Shown in pieces: positions 49,531 to 62,835 of a stretch of DNA of 64,000 bases (its first letter is position 1; each line of letters begins with the position of its first letter). Origin of the DNA: Eleginops maclovinus (lineage: Eukaryota; Chordata; Actinopteri; Perciformes; Eleginopidae); the NCBI RefSeq assembly GCF_036324505.1, contig NC_086357.1, positions 28,566,293-28,630,292 of the forward strand. The letters run 5' to 3'. Below the pieces are notes generated by a model. The model ran no database searches. It was not told the DNA's origin and was given only the letters and a program-made list of their open reading frames with translations. A program made the position numbers and the translations under genes.

Positions 49531-51552
49531 TACATTCTGATTCAGATGTGTTAAAGTGTAGTGGTTAGGGTTAAATCCAGATGTTTTTACACATAACACT
49601 GATATTAGAGGGGGCATGTTTAACTTCCTGACAGAAAACAGCATGCAAACAGTCAGGAAAGTGTGCTGAAGACTTTGGCATTTATTGTTTTATTTGGCAC
49701 CTAGAAGATGAGCTGCTTTATTTCCTGTACTGGTGCATCCCTACTCTACTGCTGCACTAACTGAACCTGTGTCTCTGGCTGCTGTGAACTGAGACTCACT
49801 TCCTGGACGTCCTCCCTGTGCAGTAAACTCATATTAGATCAAGTTAAACATTGAGCAGATCTGCTGACCTTTAACCCCCCACCCTCCCAGCCTGTTGCAC
49901 CAGCATGTTTTTGCATTGAGGCAACGGTGAGATTAAATGTTGTATCAGAGAAGTGTGTGTGAGGATAAATATAGAGCTGTGTGTGTGTGTCAGCGCTCTC
50001 TCTCTGCGGTCACTTCTGAGTGTTTAGGAGTTGCTGAGCTGGAACAGGAAGCAGTATTCTTTCTCAGTCTGTCAGCGTGAGAAGGAGGGAGTGTGTGTGA
50101 GAAATATTGGTGGTGGTGAGGGGGGGTGAACGGTCTGTTGCTGTAACTTGGTGAAGGTTTGGTTCAGTTCTGTTTTGACGTGATATGAGCCGTTCTCACC
50201 ATCCGGCCTCAGAGGTTCTCACCACTCCGACTCTCCGGCTTCCTTCCTTTGTTCCTCTACAGTGAGATAGCCGTCTGCTATCTCCGGCGCTGCCTCTTAT
50301 TTATGGACTTCCACTGAACTTACTGAATATTTTCCGTTATTGACTCTTTCTGAAGCCATTGTGGCAGATCTGGATTCTTGAGGGCGTGTTCACCACCTCT
50401 TCTCCCTTTATGCTCTTTATCAGAATCTCATGCATACAGTCCATTCACCATTTTTTTACCCATCTCCTCTGAGCCGATAGTCCGTGCTAATTTAGTCTTT
50501 GTGGAATTTTAACGGCTCGTATTGGAGCTCGTAAATGTCACACTGGGGGATGAAATGTGTGACCCGTGACAGAATAGGAAATCAAATCGGAAATATTCTG
50601 CTCATAATCCTCAACTGAACATTTAGTGATAATTCAAATCTAATTCAGATTATTTTTGACTGATGTCGCTGAAGCTTTACAAAATGAATCTCCTTTTGTA
50701 AAACTTCACCACCAACTAGTTGTTAGTTAAGGTGCATCTTAGCAGTAGTGGCTCTTTATTAGTCATTAGAAAACACTTAGTAATGCCTTACTCTGCATGA
50801 CCAGAGTCTACAAGTAACAGGCCGTTAGTTAAGAGTTATCCTCATTTGAATTAATACTAAAAATGAAATATATTTGATGTTGTTTTTAAAAACATTTGAT
50901 ATCTTTTTATTTGTAAGGATTTTAAGGCTTTGTGTTTTTTAATCTGCAGGAAAGATGTTGAGCTCAGCTGTGCCGCGCTATAATATTTAAATTAGGATTT
51001 CAATCCATTATACACGCATGTTCTACAAAAATATTGCCACGTCTGCGATTTAAAAATGGCAGAAGGCCTAATTGGCTTTTAAAATGTACATAACCAGATA
51101 TTTAGCACAAACGGTTCAATGAGTCCAGAAATAGGAAGATGGTGTCAGAGACCGCTTTGTGTTTATGGAGAATAAATAGGGGATGGATGTCCGATTAGGG
51201 TTAGGGTCATGCTATGTTTGCTAGGAAAAACCCCTGTAGACTCTACCTTTCTCAAAAGTCCTTTGTCCTATTTTAGTTATAAAGTGTAAATTATGATTTC
51301 TGGTAACGGAAGAGTGAACGACCTATGAGCTAACGTAACCTCTTCCTCTTTCACCGTCTCTCTGAAATATGTTCCTCTGACGGAAACAGAGGTTGTATTT
51401 CTGGATTTGATGCTTCCTGTCTATAAAAGCCTCTCTTTATTCACTGTGATGAAAAAGTGGAGCTTTTGTTCAGCCTGGGAGCCGCTGTTATGTAACAGCC
51501 TCTTGGATGTCGAGGGTAATCTTCAGATTATTACCCCGCAGGAAGAGGATTT

Positions 51553-51585
<33 letters not shown>

Positions 51586-51970
51586 CCACAAGTCATTAAA
51601 GTTCAACAAATTATACCCTGTGTCAGAGAATGGCACACATTCATGTATTATTGAATCAATCATCACATATTTTGAGTCTTTTTAATAAAATAGAAGTCTG
51701 AATTGTCGGATTTGTGATTCTCAAAAGTGAATATTTTCTGGTTACATACAATAGTAAAGACAGAAGTGTTGAAGGCTGGTGATCTCCTGTCATCTTTCAA
51801 CATATTTGATCAGTCAAAGTTCAGGATAAAAAAGCTGATTTTGTTGTTGGTAGACGGTCTGCATCTTACGCTTCATTTCTTGACATTTAATCAGTAGTTT
51901 GGTCTCAAAAATGTGAGGAAAACGGAGCGATGGTTCTGTGGTTAAGTTGTGTTTCCTGTTTCTGTTTTAG

Positions 51971-52014
51971 AACCTGTGGACTCCTGCAGCGCCCCCCCCC
52001 TCTATGGCCTTCAG
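51971..52014 (+). other. Candidate 44-nt exon with strong splice signals
   Basis: A T-rich tract ending tttctgttttag precedes a 44-nt segment that ends CTTCAG/gtaggt. Inside is TCTATGGCC, an ATG in fair context 9 nt before the donor (M-A-F-). It could be a 5' leader exon, or a short first coding exon of the gene continuing rightward. A C homopolymer inside it could also be an assembly weak spot. Unsupported by homology. Confidence 0.25.
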
Positions 52015-52782
52015 GTAGGTCACCCGGCTCAGCGCCACGCTAAGCACTCTGGGAATGATGTCTTTGTTTCTGTGCTGGGAGAACGTGCTCAAAGCTGCCG
52101 TTTAGTTTCTGAACCTCAGAGCCGTGTGACGCTCTGAGGTTCAGAATATACAGGTGTGTGTGATGTAGGTTTGTCAGACCTACAGTACGGCATATATTTT
52201 GCTATTGGTGCTTTATCTTGAGGGAATTGGGTTTAGTGACAGTTGGTCCATTTCAAATAGAAGCTAAATAAACATTTGTTTATTTGTTAGACATTAAAGT
52301 GGACATTTACAGTTAAAGAAGGTATTTATACCAAGGTAAAGTAAAGAGTCCAGTAAAATACAAATACATAAAGGACAGTTATTTAAATCAGATGTTAAAT
52401 TAAGAATACAAATATATAATAAAGTATTTATATAAACATTAAGAGGTCAAATAAAATGCCCAATAAAAGATAACAGAATACATTAAAACCATTAATAACC
52501 CCTGATCATTTAAGATGCAGAAGAATGTGAAGTCACACAGACACAGAAATATACAGGTTTGACTTTATCTGAATCTGAAAGGTACATCAACACATTGAAA
52601 TAATTAGATCCAAAATGATTTAGATTTTTCAGTTTTTACTCGTGATGTTAAATCAGCGTTCCTTTAATTTCCCTGCAGGCTGCACAGGAGAGGTGTGTGT
52701 GCACCATCAGAGGGCAGCATTGTTGTGCTATTTACCTGACACACACTCTCACTGTTTACTGATATCAGGTGGTGGAGAGAGA

Positions 52783-52872
<90 letters not shown>
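52783..52872. repeat. (CA)n microsatellite
   Basis: About 45 uninterrupted CA dinucleotides. Confidence 0.95.
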
Positions 52873-52874
<2 letters not shown>

Positions 52875-53040
52875 TTTTCCTGTTGTGTGCGGGTGGGAGC
52901 AGAGCTGCACATTGTTTCTGCAGCTTCCTCCGCTACATTCCTCAGCTGATTGTGATCGGGGCCTCCTGCAGGAGCATTGTTCCTGCAGACCTGCCCCCCC
53001 CACCACTGCTCCACTGTGGGGCTCACGCCAGGCGATGGAT

Positions 53041-53070
53041 ATCTCTCATCTCTCTCTCTCTGTCTGTCTC

Positions 53071-53105
<35 letters not shown>

Positions 53106-53234
53106 GTCTCTCTCCCTCGCTCTCTCTGTCTCTGTCTCTCTCTGTCTCTGTCTCTCTGTCTCTGTCTCTGTCTCTGTCTCTGTCTCTGTCTCTCTCTGTC
53201 TCTCTCTCTGTCTCTCTCTGTCTCTCTCTCTCTC

Positions 53235-53266
<32 letters not shown>

Positions 53267-53380
53267 CCTCTCTCTCTCTGTCTCTGTCTCTCTGTCTCTC
53301 TGTCTCTCTCCCTCCCTCTCTGTCTGTCTCTCTCTCTGTCTCTCTCTCTGTCTCTGTCTCTCTCTCTGTCTCTCTCTCTG

Positions 53381-53411
<31 letters not shown>

Positions 53412-53512
53412 GTCTCTCTCTCTGTCTCTGTCTCTCTCTGTCTCTGTCTCTCTCTCTGTCTCTCTCTCTGTCTCTGTCTCTCTCTCTGTCTCTCTCTGTC
53501 TCTGTCTCTCTG

Positions 53513-53543
<31 letters not shown>

Positions 53544-53555
53544 GTCTCTCTCTCA
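53041..53555. repeat. 500-bp (TCTCTG/TC)n tract
   Basis: Almost pure TCTCTG, TCTG and TC repeats. It yields long Ser/Leu/Val and Arg/Glu/Asp ORFs of up to 339 codons on both strands, all low-complexity artefacts. Confidence 0.95.
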
Positions 53556-54465
53556 TATTCAAACTGCTTTATTGGTATGACTGTGTGTGACCTGCGTATC
53601 ACCATCTTCCAGAAGTCGTATTTTGGGGTTTTGGTTGAGTTTAAACAGTCTTGGCTTTCAGAATATGGAACTTTCATCTCCATTTTCAGACCATAAATAC
53701 CCTTTTGTAGCTCCTAAAGACGGGGGGGGTCAACTTCTCCCTCCCGGCCTGTAGCAGAGAATAACCGACATCATATTACCTCTCTGCAAACTAACTTTTT
53801 TTATCATTACATATTAATGACAATAATTCCACATTCCCACTCATGGAAATATCATGTGCACGGTGCTGTTCTCTTTGGGGGGGCACAGTTAGTTGTTTTG
53901 AAGTCATGCTTTCTGTACGGTCGGTCAGCACATTTGGCCGGCTTGATTTTTATAAAACTTGTTTGCAGGGAACAGTTTGGACATTGCATGAAGGATCCAA
54001 ACCACTGCAGCTCTATAGAAATGTCTGCTAATAACAGGCTTATTATGCATTTATCAATAACTGCTCATGAAGTATTTATCAGGAGAGTAATGCATGCATT
54101 TTATTCAGCAGAAACCTGACAGCTCTGGGCCCATTGATCGCTCTGCAGGGTGTGTGTGTTTCAGCTTTCTGCCTGTAGAGGGCAGAGTTTAAACCATGCT
54201 CTGAATCTCTCCATGCATCAAACACTGAGAGAGGACGGTGACTTTTGTCTTCGTCTTGTGTCATAAAATGTAATCTCTGCTGCAGAGAGTGAAGCTCTTC
54301 CTCAACAACACTGGTTCTGTCTTCCACACAGAGCAGTTTAGTATCCTAACAATGAAGAGACTCAGGGTTCACGCTCTGGGCTTGCATTTAGTGAATGTCT
54401 ACTTAAAGGTGAAATTGTATTACAGGTTTTTAAAGCAAAGACCGTAACATCTCTATAATCCTACG

Positions 54466-55148
54466 GGTTGCTCTGTGTCTCTCCTGGGACATGTCTCCAT
54501 GCTCTGTGTCTCTCCTGGGACATGTCTCCATGCTCTGTGTCTCTGCTGGGACATGTCTCCATGCTCTGTGTCTCTCCTGGGACATGTCTCCATGCTCTGT
54601 GTCTCTCCTGGGACATGTGTCCATGCTCTGTGTCTCTCCTGGGACATGTGTCCATGCTCTGTGTCTCTCCTGGGACATGTGTCCATGCTCTGTGTCTCTC
54701 CTGGGACATGTGTCCATGCTCTGTGTCTCTCCTGGGACATGTCTCCATGCTCTGTGTCTCTACCTGGGACATGTCTCCATGCTCTGTGTCTCCTGGGACA
54801 TGTGTCCATGCTCTGTGTCTCTCCTGGGACATGTCTCCATGCTCTGTGTCTCACCTGGGACATGTGTCCATGCTCTGTGTCTCTCCTGGGACATGTCTCC
54901 ATGCTCTGTGTCTCACCTGGGACATGTCTCCATGCTCTGTGTCTCTCCTGGGACATGTCTCCATGCTCTGTGTCTCTCCTGGGACATGTCTCCATGCTCT
55001 GTGTCTCTCCTGGGACATGTCTCCATGCTCTGTGTCTCTACCTGGGACATGTCTCCATGCTCTGTGTCTCACCTGGGACATGTCTCCATGCTCTGTGTCT
55101 CTCCTGGGACATGTCTCCATGCTCTGTGTCTCTCCTGGGACATGTCTT
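54466..55148 (+). repeat. 31-bp minisatellite (about 22 copies)
   Basis: Tandem units of about 31 bp containing GGGACATGTCTCCATGCTCT and GTGTCTCTCCT, with a TCTCC/TGTCC variant cluster in the first third. The 3' flank 55,149-55,345 matches the flanks of 57-bp arrays 1 and 2. Overlapping ORFs in all frames are artefacts. Confidence 0.95.
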
Positions 55149-55345
55149 CATGCTTTAATGTTCAGAAAGCTCTCTGTTTCTCTCAGACTGCCTGTGCTGC
55201 AGCACCTCTTTTCACCCTCTGTCTGAAACCAGAGGCCAGTCTGCTCTCATTGGTTAGCTGGCCAGCTCTGTTGTGATTGGTCAACCACCTTAGAGATGTC
55301 CCGCCCCTTAGCCTATCACGTACACTGTGTTGGAGTGCTAGTGTC
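55149..55345 (+). mobile_element. Shared 3' flank of a dispersed element
   Basis: Contains CAGACTGCCTGTGCTGCAGC, TTTTCACCCTCTGTCTGAAA, ATTGGTTAGCTGGCCAGCTC and AGAGATGTCCCGCCCCTTAG. Related sequence occurs at 5,511-5,640 (+, with an internal deletion), 28,500-28,680 (-) and as a piece at 33,835-33,875 (-). The family is unknown; no ORF is visible. Confidence 0.7.
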
Positions 55346-56227
55346 ACTGTGTCCTGGTAGTAAACAGAAGCCTAACATTTTGATTAATTTTGCACTGTAT
55401 TCTGTAGTCTTTGTAAATGCACCGGAGGGTAAACGTTGCTCATTTCTGCCTCTTTCCAAACTGCACAGCTCTTCCTATTGAAATTCTGATCCACTGCACA
55501 TGTCCTATTACTCAGATTCATATGTTGTTACTTTCTTTTATATTTACTTCATTTCTTTTACTGAGGACTCTTGTATACCAAACGTGCAACTTGTATGCAT
55601 TTCCTTCTCGTATACGAAAACAAGTATAGACTTCACTGCTCTAAGCCCTTCTGGATAAGAGTTCCCACACTTAGCTGCTTTTAAATATTAATGAGAACTG
55701 TTTGTAAAGGAGTGAGCATGGACTGGATAACACAGCCTTGTTCTGCTGGAGGTGAGAGAGTTTTTAAACTTCAATTCATCAAGACTTTTCTCAATTGTGT
55801 GTACGGTATTCCTTTAAGTGAGCTGGAAATTAAAGAAGTGTGTGTGTGTGAATGCTAACACACTGTGAGGATGATAAGCGCTATCAGTACATGCAGGCGT
55901 GTCCTCCTTCTCCTTCTTCAGTCCTTTTCCTCCTCTCTTCTTCACTGCTGATCAACCCTCAGCGGTGGGCGTGTCCCGCCTCCTCTGCGCTGTGATTGGC
56001 TGTGGGCCCGGGCGTGTTATCTCCTGTGCAACATGTCCAGTCCCTCCCCAGATAGAGCTGGCACTCACACACTCATGATGTGTGTGTGTGTGTGTGTGTG
56101 TTCAGTGAAGTAATTTAGTGGCAGGTAGTGACTCTCAGGTGTGTGAGGGTGTCGCACTGAGAGTGTGTGTGTAGTCTTTATGGCATGGCGTGGGCTCCAG
56201 GAGTGCATGCAGTGAACCTCGAGGATC

Positions 56228-56417
56228 ATGGAGTTTCTGAAGAGCCTGGTACCGGGGAGCATGTCAGGGGACGGCCCCGGTGAGCATGGGGGAGTCCTGC
56301 CCAGGGACTCGGGCCCCCGGCTCCTGCGTATGAAGCGCCTCAGCCTGCTCTCCATGGGGCAGACCATAGAGGAGGCTCCGGGGGATCCGGGTTCAAGGAG
56401 CCCAACCCGCCTCAAAG
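56228..56417 (+). CDS. First coding exon of unidentified gene (isoform A)
   Basis: The ATG opens a 63-codon frame ending in codon phase 1 at donor AAAG/gtagat. The predicted N-terminus starts MEFLKSLVPG and is Gly/Pro/Arg-rich, with basic stretches LLRMKRLSLLSMGQTIEE containing a KRLS kinase-type site. GC content rises over the exon relative to its flanks. The phase matches the exon at 58,895-58,960, giving an in-frame junction SPTRLK-G-NIRHVRKF. I do not recognise the family. The gene runs off the right edge of the window, so no catalytic or structural domain is visible. Support comes from splice signals, phase and composition only. Confidence 0.5.
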
Positions 56418-58894
56418 GTAGATCTGCATCTGGGGTGGGGGGAGAATCTGTTTATCTGTGGTACTAAACATGGCCGCCTCCTCACAGCTGCTTATCACCC
56501 GCTCTGAGTCCAGTGTTTGTTCACAGGGATGCACCGATTCATACGCACACACCTCCACCTTCACGGGTGGGTGGGAGATGTTTATCTGTTGTTGCCTCAC
56601 GGTAGCGCCGGATGAATGTTGTTGACAACAGTAGCTCGAGTACTGGACAGTTTTGGAAAGATTTTGGAGATATGATGAGTGTTGTGGTACAGAGTAAGGG
56701 CGGCACGATGTGGAAAATCAACCCCGTAATGCGAGGAGTGTGACTTGTATTGTGGTTTACTATATATCACATTGATTGATCGTATATGGAACAACGTCTG
56801 CAACAAATATTGTGCTTACTGCATCGTTATTTGTTTTGATGACTGTTTTTTATTAATTGTGCATAAGTGCTGAAAAAGTTGACCTTTTTAAAATGAGTAA
56901 ATCCTTCTTCTTTTAAAGAAACAAAATGATCCAAATCTGACCCAGCTGCTGGAAACCTCTCATTGCATTTGTTTATAAAATGGAGAAGTGAAAGGAAAGT
57001 GTTGGAGCATCAAACCGTCTCCAGATCAGTGACATGTAGTTTAACCTGTTCATGCTCTGACATCGTAGAAACAATCAGCTCAGGTTTCCAGCACTTTGAA
57101 CAGTGACATGTGGAGAGAAGCAGGGTTTAGTCTGAACCGGGTAAGAGGTGACCCTGAAGGCAGCATCTCCCTGGTCCGATGGGATTCAGCCCTCTTTGTC
57201 TCGTGAAAGAAGGCTATGATTGGTTGTTTCATACATTTTAATTAGTGAATTTGGGTGTGTTGATGTGCACAATGAATGTAGGACGAGATGATTATCGGTG
57301 CATCCCTATTGGTCAATCTGATTTTATAAGGAAATGTAATCCCTCAAAGTGAGCTCAGATAATGAATAACCCACTGATCAGCAGAGAGTCACTTCTTCTC
57401 AATCAGAAGGTGAACATTTCTGTAACAGATTTCCCATAATGCTCCAGGTGGAGCTTCATCAGGAGGAAGTCTTTGCCGTTTGAACTCTAACCATGTGAAC
57501 GTTAGGACAGATGATCTTACTCTTCTACATGTCGGTGGTTTATTCCTGCAGAATCAAACATTCATTTTGTGCAAAAGTCAGAAGTAATTAGTAAACGTTA
57601 GGTTTCTCTTCAAGTTGATGTGATCTGAAATGAGCTTAAACACTTGCATGCACTAATAAATATGCTACATTTGAATAAGCAGTAACTACCTAATATCTGG
57701 CTCTGTGCTGCCTCTTTAACACCAGCGTTACCATGTGGTTCAGCCCATTAACGAGTGGCTTTACTGCTAAACTAGACTTCAGGTTGCTGAATTCAAGCTA
57801 GCGTTGTGCTCTTCCTGTGGTTTGCTAACAACTTTATATCATCATCATCGCATCGAATTAACAGTCCATCAGGAAGTTAGAGATGGAGAGCAGAGGGTCA
57901 GGTTAAATGATCATCCTTTCAACTAGTGCTGGACGGTACACCGCTTCATACTCTGAACTTTATACCATATGATAAACTTTGTTCCTGTACCGTTGAAAAA
58001 GTGGGGAAGAACTCGAGCGGTGCGACAGTGAAAGGAGTCCCCGTTTCAATCATCAAAGGAGTGTTTGAGTGTGAAATTGCAGGGATTTGTTTACCGTTTC
58101 TAGTTTTACGTCTTGTAGGCTATTGATGGTACTCCTCGCTTAGGGTTTACATGTCAAGATATATAAATGAATAAAGGAACCAGCTGGGGTACTCCTTGTA
58201 TAATGGCTAATCATGACATTTAGTAAAAACTTAATTTAGAATGAGATCAGAAGCTGCCGTGGAGTTTGGAGCAGGTTTTAGATTATATTCTGAGCTGTGC
58301 TGACGGTGTAAATCCTCTGAAGGAGGTCTGCTATTGTCTCCACAGATCAGGTAGTTAAAGGTTTAGTGATGTAGATGTGTGTGTGTGTGTGTGTGTGTGT
58401 CTACTTGTGTGTAATTATGTTTGGCTTTCTGCAGCGCTGCCTGTCGGAGCACGCCGCCTGTTTGCTTTAAACTCCACTCGGCTACAGCTAGCTTCACTAA
58501 CACTCAGTTTATCTGCTGCTGCTGCGGAGAACAATCTAATCTGATTAAGATTGTAACTGTTGTATGCTTGTAGATATGTTGTTGATATTCATTTTTAAAA
58601 GACGATGAGAAGACTAGAGCTGCAACAATGAGCTAATCTGACAGTTTGGAGTCATTTTTCCTGCCGAAGTGCCTCTAAAGTCAGTATCCTGCCTCTCAGA
58701 TCTGGAGCTTTCCTCCCTTTTCTGTCCTATATCATGCTAAAGTGACTATCCTTGGACTCTGACAACCTAAAATGGACTTTAAAATCCATCAGTGTAAAAA
58801 ACAATCTGCAGATTTGTGGTTAGCTGCAGCCTTAAAGATGCCTTTCCTTTCATTCCTTTTAAAAACTTTCCCTCCTTTCTTTCTTTCCTGCTAG

Positions 58895-58960
58895 GAAACA
58901 TCCGTCACGTTAGGAAATTCTCCTTTTTTCCTCCTGCTCGCGGTGGCAGGGGTCAGGACG
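58895..58960 (+). CDS. Second coding exon of unidentified gene
   Basis: A 66-nt exon between acceptor tttctttcctgctag and donor GGACG/gtgagt, phase 1 in and phase 1 out. It encodes (G)NIRHVRKFSFFPPARGGRGQDG, a basic segment with an RKFS phosphosite-like motif. Being a multiple of three with equal phases, it can be skipped without changing frame. It follows the 56,228 exon without a frame break. Function unknown. Confidence 0.5.
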
Positions 58961-61251
58961 GTGAGTTGTGTAATCAGATTACTGCAGTAGGTGAGCAGGC
59001 AGCTTGGTATTCTGCAGGATGTTTCCCTGTTCCAGGCTCAGGCCGCTCCCTTGTTGCAGAACAGCCTGAGTTGGTTTTGAAGGTGGTGCTGCTCCTTCTG
59101 CCTCTGCACAGTGACCTCATTGATTCCTGGGAAGGGTTTGATTCGGACGGTATTTGGTTAACGGGTGCAGCAGGTTTCCTGTTTGTGATTTGGGAGTGTG
59201 CTGCTGAAACTTCTGTCTGTGTGTCAGCCTGCACACAGTCATTTATCAGGATTCTTCAGCAGTTATGAGCCAAGTGTAGTGGAACAGCCCATAATGCTGC
59301 AACACAATCGCTGTGAAATCTCTCTGAGCTCTTTCCCAATCAACGTCCTCTTCACCTCTCTAACACCGGGGTTACTCCAGCCTAGGTTTGAAGCCGCTGC
59401 ACGATTGCAAACCAGCTTTTTTTGGGTGTGTTTCCACTGCAGCAAAATCTGTTTCAGAAAGCACATATCTTTTCACACAGCAGCGAGAGAACGTCAGAAG
59501 CATCAGTTCAGGGGGAACGTTTTTTTGCAGAATTAGCAGCACCCAAAGTGCAAAGTAGCTAGAACCACATATAGATATCAGGAATCCTTAATCATCAGAC
59601 CCACACGGACGCACAGAGCCAGCTGGATACCTATCCCTAAGAAAGTTGCACATTAAGTCTAAATGGCATGCCTCTGTAGAGCAGAAGTACCCGTATCTGA
59701 GCCCACTGAGTGCACACGTTTTCCTTAAGCCCGCCTCCAAACCAGGCCTGTCTGTTCAGTCTAATAAATGTTAAAGGAAAGTATGTCTGGATTCAGCTTT
59801 TGACAGATTTTTCAACTTTTAGACCCTAAAAATGTTCATGCTGGAAGTCTCTTTCCAAATGTAGGTCAATGGGGAACAAGTATTTGGGCCCATTGACGTA
59901 ACGGTCTGACACAGGAGGTATAGTGCCGCCGTGTGACCACTAGGAAAATGTGGTTCCTGGTGCATGCAGATCTTAAACGGTGACATCATGTCATGGCTCC
60001 TCTCTGAAAAACCACCTGGATCTGAAGAGGTTCACAAGTTAAAGTACTAAACCCTCCCCAGCGGGCCTAAACAGAACTCACCTCAGTGGAAAAGCTGCAC
60101 CTGAGGACTACAGAAGTTAATTTGCAGAAGTGTTATCTGCTCTGTGACCTTTGGTGCTGTTAGAACGTTTTAATTCAGATTGTGCTCCACAGAGACTCTG
60201 CTGCTCCCCTCTCATCAGTCTGTGTTCAGAGGACTTCTCAGCCTCAGCTAGGACAGAGAGAGGCTCTGTCAGAGGGTCTCCATGCTCCTGTGGTTGTTTA
60301 CAGTCATACAGCTACAGAGCATCATACTGGGGAAGTGAGATAGGAGAATCTGGCCAATGAACGTAAACAGAAATCATCTTCAGAAAAACCACAAACAATA
60401 TTCAGTCAATTCTATATTTTAACAGCGATTGCTGATTAAAAAGAGGTTCTTTTTGCACAAATGAGTGGTTTGTCTGGTACGGTATTTGCTGTGTTTCCGC
60501 TCCATGACCGCTAACTGAGTATGTGTGAGAGGTATGTGGACCTCATCTCTCTGGTAATGGTGGGAGTTATGGAAAAATAATGGTTATTTAAGCCCTACTT
60601 TATTAACCCCTGTAAGGAAACTCAGGTGTCGTACAGCAACACAGGAGTTCAAGCAAGGATAATAATAAGGGTAAGCAGGAAAGCAACAATATAGAATTCC
60701 AGTAGTTTAATTAACACACACAGATATGATAGAAGATCAATGAGTATATCTTCATGTTTAGGTGCAGGTGCAATCTTATGAATGAATGAGCTTTGAGGAC
60801 GTAATGTGAGACATGTCAGGACGTCATATGGCAACAGTTTGTAGACTAACAGATTTCTTTGGAAAAGAAAAGACAGTAGGAGAATGTTTTTAGATATTAC
60901 AGTACGAAATATGACTGAGCTGTGAGGATGTGTGCAGACTGTTTGCTGCATGCTCAGCCTCTGATGGATCCTGATGTCCTCTAAAGCTGGGCAGCAGCGA
61001 GGGGGGGGGGGGGGTCAGGGATTGAATTACAGCTCATATCGATTATTGTTCCCACCACTGCCCTTCAGAGGGGCCAGACAGGAAATGCATCCTCGGCCCG
61101 TGGGCTCCTGGGAGCAGCAGCAGCCTCTGCAGCCCGGCCAGTGCTCTGATGCTGCGTTCAGGTGCACATCGTTCACTCGGGAGCTCCTCTTACAGGAAGT
61201 CCTTCATAAAGCGCTGTAATGTTCCCTCTGAGTACATGTCGTCACTTGTTC

Positions 61252-61288
<37 letters not shown>

Positions 61289-61534
61289 CCTCACAAAGCC
61301 TCAGCTTGTGTTGATTGTTTACAACGAGCTCTGCGTATTTTTGCATAACTTGTGTATCGAGGACATGTGACACAGAGAGAGAGAGAGAGAGAGAGATTGT
61401 CTGTCCTCAGAATATTTACGCAACAAACTTAATCCTGACTCAAAATGTCTTTCTGTCTCAGAGCTGTTTTCAAGTCTCTGTCAGAGCAGGTATAATCAGA
61501 AGAAGCACATGTGTGTCTCAGTCACACACACACA

Positions 61535-61564
61535 GACAGACACAGACACAGACACACAGACACA

Positions 61565-61661
<97 letters not shown>
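61535..61661. repeat. (CA)n microsatellite before array 3
   Basis: About 45 CA units after a CAGACA-rich start. A (TG)n at 61,255-61,285 and a (GA)n at 61,374-61,395 lie nearby. Confidence 0.94.
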
Positions 61662-61663
<2 letters not shown>

Positions 61664-61812
61664 TGTCTCTCTGTAGTGAGGGAGTGTTTTATTCTGTGAA
61701 TAGCCTGGTAGCTTGTGGAGACAGTGATGATGTAATGTGTGTGACCGCACTGGGTGTGAGCTTCAGATCAGCTGATCACTTAACTGCTGGTAGAAAGAAG
61801 GGCCGGGCCTTA

Positions 61813-62835
61813 TTTTAAAGAGTCCTCACTATATCAGTCTCTACTTTAAAGAGTCCTCTCCTGCTGATGTTCAGGTGTATATCAGTATGTAGTGTCTCTA
61901 CTTTAAAGAGTCCTCTCCTGCTGATGTTCAGGTGTATATCAGTATGTAGAGTCTCTACTTTAAAGAGTCCTCTCCTGCTGATGTTCAGGTGTATATCAGT
62001 ATGTAGAGTCTCTACTTTAAAGAGTCCTCTCCTGCTGATGTTCAGCTGTATATCAGTATGTAGTGTCTCTACTTTAAAGAGTCCTCTCCTGCTGATGTTC
62101 AGGTGTATATCAGTATGTAGAGTCTCTACTTTAAAGAGTCCTCTCCTGCTGATGTTCAGGTGTATATCAGTATGTAGCGTCTCTACTTTAAAGAGTCCTC
62201 TCCTGCTGATGTTCAGGTGTATATCAGTATGTAGTGTCTCTACTTTAAAGAGTCCTCTCCTGCTGATGTTCAGGTGTATATCAGTATGTAGAGTCTCTAC
62301 TTTAAAGAGTCCTCTCCTGCTGATGTTCAGGTGTATATCAGTATGTAGCGTCTCTACTTTAAAGAGTCCTCTCCTGCTGATGTTCAGGTGTATATCAGTA
62401 TGTAGTGTCTCTACTTTAAAGAGTCCTCTCCTGCTGATGTTCAGGTGTATATCAGTATGTAGTGTCTCTACTTTAAAGAGTCCTCTCCTGCTGATGTTCA
62501 GGTGTATATCAGTATGTAGTGTCTCTACTTTAAAGAGTCCTCTCCTGCTGATGTTCAGGTGTATATCAGTATGTAGAGTCTCTACTTTAAAGAGTCCTCT
62601 CCTGCTGATGTTCAGGTGTATATCAGTATGTAGAGTCTCTACTTTAAAGAGTCCTCTCCTGCTGATGTTCAGGTGTATATCAGTATGTAGAGTCTCTACT
62701 TTAAAGAGTCCTCTCCTGCTGATGTTCAGGTGTATATCAGTATGTAGTGTCTCTACTTTAAAGAGTCCTCTCCTGCTGATGTTCAGGTGTATATCAGTAT
62801 GTAGTGTCTCTACTTTAAAGAGTCCTCTCCTGCTG
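61813..62835 (+). repeat. 57-bp minisatellite array 3 (about 17 copies)
   Basis: Third array of the same 57-bp unit, + orientation, starting with a degenerate unit (TTTTAAAGAGTCCTCACTA). It ends abruptly at CTCCTGCTG/TACGGTG without the shared 3' flank. Homogeneous apart from the T/A/C variable site and one G-to-C (TTCAGCTG). Confidence 0.96.

Larger units (their letters stand above)
44530..51960. other. Long non-coding interval, probably intron of the right-hand gene
   Basis: About 7.4 kb with the LINE and SINE relics, 22-bp array and AT tract listed separately. No exon with homology or good paired splice signals was found. Confidence 0.5.

Noticed and set aside
52642..53683. Overlapping 180-340-codon ORFs on both strands
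   Set aside because: Translations of (CA)n and (TCTCTG)n tracts.
53817..54119. 100-codon ORF
   Set aside because: No recognisable protein features, and it includes AT-rich sequence typical of the surrounding intron.
54430..55276. Several 90-261-codon Cys/Met/His-rich ORFs
   Set aside because: A 31-bp repeat rotates through all three frames, so each frame is open by chance; no start or splice context.
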